A stretch of DNA of 9,828 nucleotides from an uncultured Clostridia bacterium (GTDB lineage Bacteria > Bacillota > Clostridia > Peptostreptococcales > Anaerovoracaceae): contig CAMIWY010000028.1 in assembly GCA_946402595.1 (NCBI GenBank), forward strand, positions 1-9,828, in the 5' to 3' direction. Of this stretch, positions 5,735-9,828 are shown in pieces. The notes below the pieces were generated by a model. It was not told the DNA's origin. It saw only the letters and a list, made by a program, of their open reading frames with translations, and did not search any database. How positions within the stretch are numbered: position 1 is the first letter of the stretch; every line of letters starts with the position of its first letter. Made by a program: the position numbers and the translations under genes.

Positions 5735-7006
5735 TTACCTGACAGTGAAATCTCTGTACACAGGTGTTTCCCATCCTGAATCAGTTCTCGCCTTGACTGC
5801 AAACACATAGCTGCCTTTGCTCAGTCTTCCGAATTTGATCTTAGCGTCAAGATTATTGATATTGTAGGATTTCCTGTTAGGCTTTGAACTTGCCGAGAGC
5901 ACTGCCTTTCCTGACCTGTCAAGGACCTGTACGCTGACCTCTTTTATCTTCTGTGACGAGTTCAGCTTTCCTCTGATTGAAAACGGTCTGCCTTTTTTAA
6001 TGGATGACGGAGCTCTCACTGAACTGATCGTCACATTGTCTGATGCAGCAGCTGCTCCCACCTGAGCTTTAGCGCCTTTTTTCGGTACTACAGTGAAAAT
6101 ATTTTCATGCAGTACAGCATATCCCTTTTTAGCGTCTACAGCTGCGATCCTGTAAGTATAGCGGCCCGGCTTGAGCGTGCCGAATTTCACAGAAGAATCC
6201 AGATTGGATATGAGGTAGATGCCTCCGTTAGGAGCTGCCGTTTTGGTGATGACATCTTTTCCTGCCGCATCAACTATTGATACAGTTACATTGTTTATCC
6301 TGTAATTTGATGTTACAACGCCGAATATTGTAAAACCATTACCCTGCTTTATCTGTTCAGGTTCTCTGACTGCAGCTGCGTTGAGTGTCGATGGACCCGA
6401 AGGACCTTTACCCGCGCCTCCGCTGATGCTGCTGATGAACCATACATAAGTGCAGTATGAGATCGACTTCATGGTAGTTTTTTCCCACGGCTCGATTCCA
6501 CGGTTCATCTTATGAGTATTGTGTGTGGAGTCAACACCATACAGTTTGCCGTCAACACTGTCCGTTACAAGGATTCCGTGTGTGCCTGTGGTAGCTGCAC
6601 CTTTTCCCCATACTACGATACCTTCCGGATGGCTTTTCAGCAGGGATGTAATATCCTTTATCTTCTTTGCACTGTTTCCTGTCAGGGCATGAACCTGGAC
6701 CGTATACTTGATCCCGTCACAGGTGTAGTTGAACTTGTTCCTGAGAAGCCCTCTTGTAGTAGCCGATCCTCTCAGCGATGTATTGGTTATCTTATCCCAG
6801 CTGTATGAGTTTCTTGCAATAGCTGCCCTTCTCATCATCGACTTGGTTGATGACAGTATACAGTCCCCGCTTCTGTAATCAGGTGTATAGTACATCGACT
6901 TTTCCTTCAGGTCAGGCAGATAGCCTGCAGCTGAGCTGTATACAGGCATCAGTGTTATAAGCAATGCCAGTGTCAGTATTATCGTTACGAGTTTTCTTCT
7001 TCTCAT
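5735..7006 (-). CDS. Secreted protein with papain/C39-like domain and two C-terminal repeats
   Basis: A 423-residue exported protein. MRRRK plus a hydrophobic run (6-20) and VYSSAAG give a signal peptide cleaved near 26-28. Residues ~40-192 resemble a papain-fold or C39-like cysteine peptidase: SGDCILSSTKSMMRR holds candidate Cys49 at a helix start, GTHGILVTD holds His143, and KLYGVDSTHN holds Asp159, in the right order with a strand around each. A Gly/Ser/Pro linker follows (~195-210). Two ~95-residue repeats come next (~220-306 and ~338-422), sharing FxIxG, GK, PN..Y.I.NLD, KFG.L..G.Y and a final FTV, as in beta-sandwich binding modules. The ATG at 7004-7006 has AAGGAG (7015-7020) 8 nt upstream; the longer frame from 7159 lacks support. 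It may be a wall- or peptide-acting hydrolase or a non-catalytic relative. The gene appears to be its own unit. Confidence 0.65.
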   Translation of the reverse strand: MRRRKLVTIILTLALLITLMPVYSSAAGYLPDLKEKSMYYTPDYRSGDCILSSTKSMMRRAAIARNSYSWDKITNTSLRGSATTRGLLRNKFNYTCDGIKYTVQVHALTGNSAKKIKDITSLLKSHPEGIVVWGKGAATTGTHGILVTDSVDGKLYGVDSTHNTHKMNRGIEPWEKTTMKSISYCTYVWFISSISGGAGKGPSGPSTLNAAAVREPEQIKQGNGFTIFGVVTSNYRINNVTVSIVDAAGKDVITKTAAPNGGIYLISNLDSSVKFGTLKPGRYTYRIAAVDAKKGYAVLHENIFTVVPKKGAKAQVGAAAASDNVTISSVRAPSSIKKGRPFSIRGKLNSSQKIKEVSVQVLDRSGKAVLSASSKPNRKSYNINNLDAKIKFGRLSKGSYVFAVKARTDSGWETPVYRDFTVR

Positions 7007-7041
7007 GAATACATCTCCTTTTGTGCATCCCGGTGTCCCGA

Positions 7042-7062
7042 CCTGCTGTAAATAAAAGCAGG
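7042..7062 (-). other. Hairpin in the leader of the papain-like gene
   Basis: CCTGCT (7042-7047) and AGCAGG (7057-7062) form a 6-bp stem with a 9-nt loop, about 20 nt upstream of the ribosome binding site. There is no T-run. It may only shape the leader. Confidence 0.3.
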
Positions 7063-7147
7063 CATCATGTGGGGTGTCTTCCTGAATACTACTACCGGCA
7101 AAGTATGTTTTTAAACTTTTCTTTACAGATTTTATGACTCGAAACCG

Positions 7148-7184
7148 TTGAAATTTCAATATGTAAAGCGCATTTTACATTATA
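7148..7184 (-). promoter_or_regulatory. Candidate promoter with palindromic operator before the papain-like gene
   Basis: The minus strand carries TATAAT (7179-7184). It runs directly into a perfect dyad ATGTAAA-N6-TTTACAT (7161-7180), followed by a 12-bp palindrome TTGAAATTTCAA (7148-7159). The -35 region has no good consensus, so the promoter is tentative. A dyad overlapping the -10 edge and start site is the classical position of a repressor operator. The predicted leader to the ATG at 7006 is about 165 nt. The same dyad with the same spacing occurs at 9322-9341. Confidence 0.45.
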
Positions 7185-7236
7185 CGGATCACAGCGCCCC
7201 AAATGCCGTTACCTCCATTTTTTCAGGCAAAATAAT

Positions 7237-7264
7237 GAGACGCAGACCCGAAGGTCTGCGTCTC
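7237..7264 (-). terminator. putP terminator with UUCG tetraloop
   Basis: GAGACGCAGACC (7237-7248) and GGTCTGCGTCTC (7253-7264) form a perfect 12-bp stem. On the minus-strand transcript the loop is UUCG closed by C-G, the extra-stable tetraloop. It is followed by ATTATTTT, an imperfect U-tract, 46 nt after the putP stop. Confidence 0.85.
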
Positions 7265-7310
7265 TATAACCCGAACCGATCATTATTGATATAGTGATCA
7301 GTCAAAAGTA

Positions 7311-8825
7311 TCAGTCAGCGATTGCATCTCTTTCTCTTGCCTTGTCGAATACTGCTCTTTCCTTATCGAGAGTCGGTGTGAACTTAGCAACGAGGAATGC
7401 AACTACTGCACCGCAGATGAATCCCGGCAGCAGCTCGTATACGCCTGTGCTTGCGGAGAGACCGCCGAACAGCCATCCGAGGTCTACTACGAAACCAGCG
7501 ATGATACCAGCGATAGCACCCTTGTAGTTAAACTCTCTCCAGAAGAGTGACAGGATGATTACAGGTCCGAATGAAGCACCGAATGCGCCCCATGCGTTCT
7601 CTACCAGGTTCATGATAGCCTGAGCACCTGCTCCCTTTGAAGAAGCGATCAGGTAAGCGATGATTGCGATGATTACTACTACGATACGTCCAACAAGTAC
7701 AGCTTCCTTCTCACTTACGTTCTTCTTGAAGAGTGTGTACAGGTCAGCTGTGAATGAGCTGGAAGCTACGAGCAGCTGAGAGTCTGCTGTCGATACCGAA
7801 GCAGCGATGATAGCTGCGAGCAGCAGTCCTGAAAGTGCAGGTGGGAAGAACTTTCTTGCCATTGTGATGAATACCAGCTTCTGCATTCCATATGGGAGAA
7901 GTTCATCAGCAACGAGCATTCTGCCGAAGTAAGCGATGAGGCAAGCACTTCCGAGCGAGATCAGTACCCATACGATAGCGATTGTTGAAGACTTTTTGAT
8001 CTGTGAAGGCTTCTCGATCGACATGAATCTTACGATGATGTGCGGCATACCGAAGTATCCGAGACCCCATGCAAGACCTGTTGCAACATCCTGCCAGCTT
8101 GCGCTGAAGAGGCCGCCTCCGAAGTCGCATGTTACGACTGCGCCGCTTGCATCTGTGTACTCATATACCTTAGTGAGCAGTGATGTATCGAGGTTCTGAT
8201 GTGTAGCAATAACTGCGATAGGAACTGCCATCAGAGCGATCATCATCAGCATGCCCTGGAAGAAGTCTGTCCAGCATACTGCAGTGAATCCGCCGAAGAT
8301 CGTGTAGAATACGATCAGCAGTGCGAAGATTATCATTGCGAGTGATGTGGAGATTCCCGGGAACAGTGTTCCGAATACTGTTGTGCCTGCTACGAATGCG
8401 GAAGCAACGTAGATAGTGTAAGCAAACAGGAAGATCAGAGCACATATTACCTGCAGTGTCTTCGAATCTGCATCGAATCTGTTAGCGAGGAACTGCGGGA
8501 TAGTGATCGAGTCATCAGCTTCCTCTGAGAATACTCTCAGCCTTCTCGCACAGAGGATCCAGTTGAGAGCAGTACCGAGAGCAAGTCCGATACCGATCCA
8601 CATCTGGCCGAATCCGAATGCGAGGATCGATCCAGGAAGTCCCATCAGCAGCCATGCTGACATATCTGATGCCTGTGCGGAAAGAGCGGTTACCCAAGGT
8701 CCCATCGCACGTCCGCCGAGGAAGTAGTCTTCCTGGCTTCTCTGCTTGTCCTTGACGTAGAAGTAAAGTACTACTCCCATCAGAGCGACGAAGTAAAGTA
8801 TAAAGGTTATCATTTCAGAACTCAT
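7311..8825 (-). CDS. putP: Sodium/proline symporter (SSS family)
   Basis: A 504-residue polytopic membrane protein, close to the 502 residues of E. coli PutP, with about 13 hydrophobic segments. The N-terminal signature FLGGRAMGPWVTALSAQASD with MSAWLLMGLPG places Arg39, Asp54, Ser56, Trp58 and Gly62 one position from the E. coli PutP residues Arg40, Asp55, Ser57, Trp59 and Gly63, known for Na+ and proline binding. SVSTADSQLLVASS (343-356) supplies Ser345/Thr346, matching the Na+-site pair in TM9. The protein should import proline, or a related solute, with Na+. The start at 8823-8825 has AAGGAG (8832-8837) 6 nt upstream; an ATG 8 codons earlier would translate through that site. No proline-catabolic gene is visible, so a scavenging or osmotic role is also possible. 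Confidence 0.93.
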   Translation of the reverse strand: MSSEMITFILYFVALMGVVLYFYVKDKQRSQEDYFLGGRAMGPWVTALSAQASDMSAWLLMGLPGSILAFGFGQMWIGIGLALGTALNWILCARRLRVFSEEADDSITIPQFLANRFDADSKTLQVICALIFLFAYTIYVASAFVAGTTVFGTLFPGISTSLAMIIFALLIVFYTIFGGFTAVCWTDFFQGMLMMIALMAVPIAVIATHQNLDTSLLTKVYEYTDASGAVVTCDFGGGLFSASWQDVATGLAWGLGYFGMPHIIVRFMSIEKPSQIKKSSTIAIVWVLISLGSACLIAYFGRMLVADELLPYGMQKLVFITMARKFFPPALSGLLLAAIIAASVSTADSQLLVASSSFTADLYTLFKKNVSEKEAVLVGRIVVVIIAIIAYLIASSKGAGAQAIMNLVENAWGAFGASFGPVIILSLFWREFNYKGAIAGIIAGFVVDLGWLFGGLSASTGVYELLPGFICGAVVAFLVAKFTPTLDKERAVFDKARERDAIAD

Positions 8826-8877
8826 ATAAAACTCCTTTTCTATTGCCACCCTACAGCGCTTATTTTGATTTAAAACT

Positions 8878-8890
8878 GGTAAATTTTACC
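8878..8890. promoter_or_regulatory. Short palindrome upstream of putP
   Basis: GGTAAA-T-TTTACC is a perfect 13-bp palindrome about 52 nt before the putP start. It is a candidate operator or leader element for putP; nothing else supports it. Confidence 0.25.
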
Positions 8891-9011
8891 TTACGTCCGG
8901 CCTGGATGCTTAGGATCTGTCCGGTCCGATTTCTTGGTTACTTTTTACGGCATTTTCGATATCCAGAATAGTTTCGGGTTATTTTGATACGAATTGTCGC
9001 AATAAGATGAT

Positions 9012-9055
9012 AAATTGGTGACAATATTTAACATACACTAATTATTGACCAATTT
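9012..9055. promoter_or_regulatory. Imperfect inverted repeat, candidate operator
   Basis: AAATTGGT-GA-CAATA (9012-9026) and TATTG-ACCAATTT (9043-9055) are reverse complements over 13 bases if the extra GA in the left arm is skipped. The 16-nt spacer is AT-rich. The centre lies about 210 nt upstream of putP. Confidence 0.35.
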
Positions 9056-9059
9056 TCAT

Positions 9060-9087
9060 GTTAAGTCAATCTTAAATTGATATTAAC
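9060..9087. promoter_or_regulatory. Second inverted repeat, candidate operator
   Basis: GTTAA-g-TCAAT-cttaa-ATTGA-ta-TTAAC is a near-perfect dyad of two 5-bp blocks on each side. It sits 4 nt after the dyad at 9012-9055, so the two could form a composite binding region. Confidence 0.3.
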
Positions 9088-9130
9088 TTCACATTAAGAC
9101 TCGTTTTTTTGGCTGTTCACACATCCATCA

Positions 9131-9162
9131 CAAAGGGCAAAACCTTGAGTTTTCAAGGCTTT
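9131..9162 (+). ncRNA. Candidate structured RNA hairpin
   Basis: CCTTGA and TCAAGG form a 6-bp stem around a GTTT loop. An outer CAAAG/CTTTG stem encloses it, with a one-sided GGCAAAA bulge. This looks like a folded RNA element on the plus strand. It does not fit any riboswitch consensus I know. If transcribed, the RNA could run to the terminator at 9321-9349. Confidence 0.25.
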
Positions 9163-9200
9163 GCAAGACTAGTTATTAATGTAACAAGCGGTAAAACTTC

Positions 9201-9216
9201 GTTAATTAATTATCAG
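9201..9216 (+). repeat. 16-nt direct repeat, copy 1
   Basis: GTTAATTAATTATCAG is identical to the copy at 9350-9365, with starts 149 nt apart. Both are followed by pyrimidine-rich tracts. It may be a protein-binding site; AT-richness lowers the significance somewhat. Confidence 0.5.
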
Positions 9217-9320
9217 TCTCGCCCCTTTTCGAGCTATTTTCCACAATTTTTATCCCGTATCATTGTTCTGTCATCCAAATAAACATTGCCTGTCATGCAT
9301 TTTTATTCATACAATCAGGC

Positions 9321-9349
9321 GATGTAAAGTCCTCTTTACATCATTTTTT
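9321..9349 (+). terminator. Orphan terminator-like hairpin upstream of the dehydrogenase
   Basis: GATGTAAAG (9321-9329) and CTTTACATC (9334-9342) form a perfect 9-bp stem with a TCCT loop, followed by ATTTTTT. The shape is a plus-strand intrinsic terminator, though the stem is AT-rich. No plus-strand gene precedes it in this gap, so it would end a small RNA or act as an attenuator for the dehydrogenase. The same sequence contains ATGTAAA-N6-TTTACAT, shared with 7161-7180, so an operator is an alternative reading. Confidence 0.55.
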
Positions 9350-9365
9350 GTTAATTAATTATCAG
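9350..9365 (+). repeat. 16-nt direct repeat, copy 2
   Basis: This copy is identical to 9201-9216 and directly abuts the T-run of the terminator-like hairpin. The two copies therefore bracket the putative small-RNA or leader segment. Confidence 0.5.
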
Positions 9366-9451
9366 AGTCCCTTCTCCCCTGACTTCCCCGGTCATCCTGC
9401 TGCTGCTGGTTTGCCGCTATAGTCAAATAATAAACTTACATAGAATCAAGC

Positions 9452-9457
9452 TATAAT
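9452..9457 (+). promoter_or_regulatory. -10 box for the dehydrogenase gene
   Basis: A perfect TATAAT lies 58 nt before the start codon. No good -35 box is found at 16-18 bp, so the promoter may need an activator. It lies downstream of the orphan terminator, so the gene need not depend on read-through. Confidence 0.4.
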
Positions 9458-9515
9458 GGATGGCATAATATATACGAACATAATTATTACTCAAATCTAA
9501 AAGGAGGCGGTTCCA

Positions 9516-9828
9516 ATGAAGAATTATTTTGATCTCACAGGGCAGGTAGCTATCATCACAGGTGCATCCACCGGTCTCGGTGTTCAGATGGCAAGAGCGC
9601 TCGCTAACCAGGGCTGTAACATCGTATGCATGGCAAGAAGAAAAAATCTCTGTGATGAGAACGCAGCTAAGATCGCTGAAGAGTTCGGCGTAAAGGCTAT
9701 CGGTGTTCAGTGCGATATCACAGATACCGACAGGGTAAATGCTGCAGTTGATGAAGTCCTTGCTGAGTTCGGACGTATTGACATTCTTGTAAACAACGCA
9801 GGAACAGGTGCAGTAGCTCCTGCTGAAG
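9516..9828 (+). CDS. Short-chain dehydrogenase/reductase (5' part)
   Basis: The first 104 residues of a classical SDR, cut by the window edge; such proteins are usually ~250 residues. The N-terminus reads MKNYFDLTGQVAIITGASTG. The dinucleotide-binding TGxxxGxG is at 15-22, Asp67 lies in CDITD (adenine binding), and NNAG is at 93-96. The Ser-Tyr-Lys catalytic residues lie beyond the window. Arg41-Arg42 after the second strand suggest NADP(H) preference. The ATG at 9516 has AAGGAGG upstream (GGAGG 9503-9507, 8-nt spacing). The start resembles gluconate 5-dehydrogenase and 3-oxoacyl-ACP reductase types, so the substrate cannot be fixed. Confidence 0.9.
   Translation, partial: MKNYFDLTGQVAIITGASTGLGVQMARALANQGCNIVCMARRKNLCDENAAKIAEEFGVKAIGVQCDITDTDRVNAAVDEVLAEFGRIDILVNNAGTGAVAPAE

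Larger units (their letters stand above)
8826..9515. other. Long AT-rich divergent intergenic region
   Basis: This 690-nt gap separates putP (minus) from the dehydrogenase (plus), far longer than either promoter needs. I find no convincing ORF. It holds a 13-bp palindrome GGTAAA-T-TTTACC (8878-8890), inverted repeats at 9012-9055 and 9060-9087, a hairpin at 9131-9162, a 16-nt direct repeat (9201-9216 and 9350-9365), a short GCCTG/CAGGC stem (9288-9320), a terminator-like hairpin (9321-9349) and a TATAAT at 9452. No clear putP promoter was found. Confidence 0.6.

Noticed and set aside
5503..5742. Plus-strand 79-residue ORF with a signal-like hydrophobic stretch
   Set aside because: It is antisense to the lipoprotein signal peptide and runs through the terminator at 5650-5693. 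It has no ribosome binding site.
7007..7159. N-terminal extension of the papain-like protein by 51 residues
   Set aside because: It would bury the signal peptide and translate through a clear AAGGAG site at 7015-7020. The start at 7006 is better.
7161..7180. GlnR/TnrA, Rex or CRP-type operator
   Set aside because: The half-sites look partly similar, but the spacing is wrong: GlnR/TnrA needs TGTNA-N7-TNACA, Rex has a 4-nt centre, and CRP has TGTGA-N6-TCACA.
7060..7215. Small minus-strand ORF starting at a TTG after GGAGGT
   Set aside because: It has a non-ATG start, low-complexity content, runs through the operator-like dyad, and has no recognisable protein features.
9127..9190. Possible c-di-GMP-I (GEMM) riboswitch from AAAGGGCAAAACC
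   Set aside because: The second conserved strand (GACGCAAAGCC) and the rest of the consensus are missing.
9295..9327. 10-codon ORF MHFYSYNQAM ending inside the terminator stem
   Set aside because: No ribosome binding site precedes the ATG, so an attenuation peptide is unsupported.

Overview
The window looks like a chromosomal segment of a Gram-positive anaerobe of the class Clostridia. Supporting signs are a butyrate kinase-family gene, AGGAGG-type ribosome binding sites 6-9 nt before nearly every start, stem-loop plus T-tract terminators, a lipoprotein and a secreted protein with Gram-positive style signals, and moderate GC that falls clearly between genes. An amino-acid-fermenting or butyrate-forming gut or oral type is plausible; I cannot name a genus.

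Layout. (1) 1-879, plus: 3' part of a diverged butyrate kinase. (2) 881-1033: a palindromic repeat element filling the gap between this gene and the convergent aminotransferase. (3) 1035-2237, minus: class I PLP aminotransferase, preceded by a roughly 255-nt leader holding a 28-codon Tyr-rich small ORF with a good ribosome binding site. (4) 2500-2546: back-to-back promoters with touching -35 boxes serve the aminotransferase and, on the plus strand, a DUF1015-family gene (2664-3974). (5) 4026-4060: a terminator between convergent genes. (6) 4086-5561, minus: surface lipoprotein with a beta-helix-like repeat body and a Pro/Gly-rich tail. (7) 5735-7006, minus: secreted protein with a papain-like Cys/His/Asp pattern and two tandem C-terminal repeats. 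(8) 7311-8825, minus: sodium/proline symporter PutP. (9) 8826-9515: a long AT-rich divergent intergenic region with several dyads, a 16-nt direct repeat and an orphan terminator. (10) 9516 to the edge, plus: a short-chain dehydrogenase, cut by the window end.

Most genes seem to be single transcription units, each with its own ribosome binding site and most with their own terminator. The metabolic genes (carboxylate kinase, aminotransferase, amino-acid symporter, dehydrogenase) fit amino-acid uptake and fermentation. The lipoprotein and the secreted papain-like protein form an envelope pair.

I found no phage, CRISPR, toxin-antitoxin or clear defence system. The least explained items are the aminotransferase leader ORF, a matched pair of ATGTAAA-N6-TTTACAT dyads in two different intergenic regions, the structured 690-nt region before the dehydrogenase, the palindromic element at 881-1033, and the envelope protein pair.
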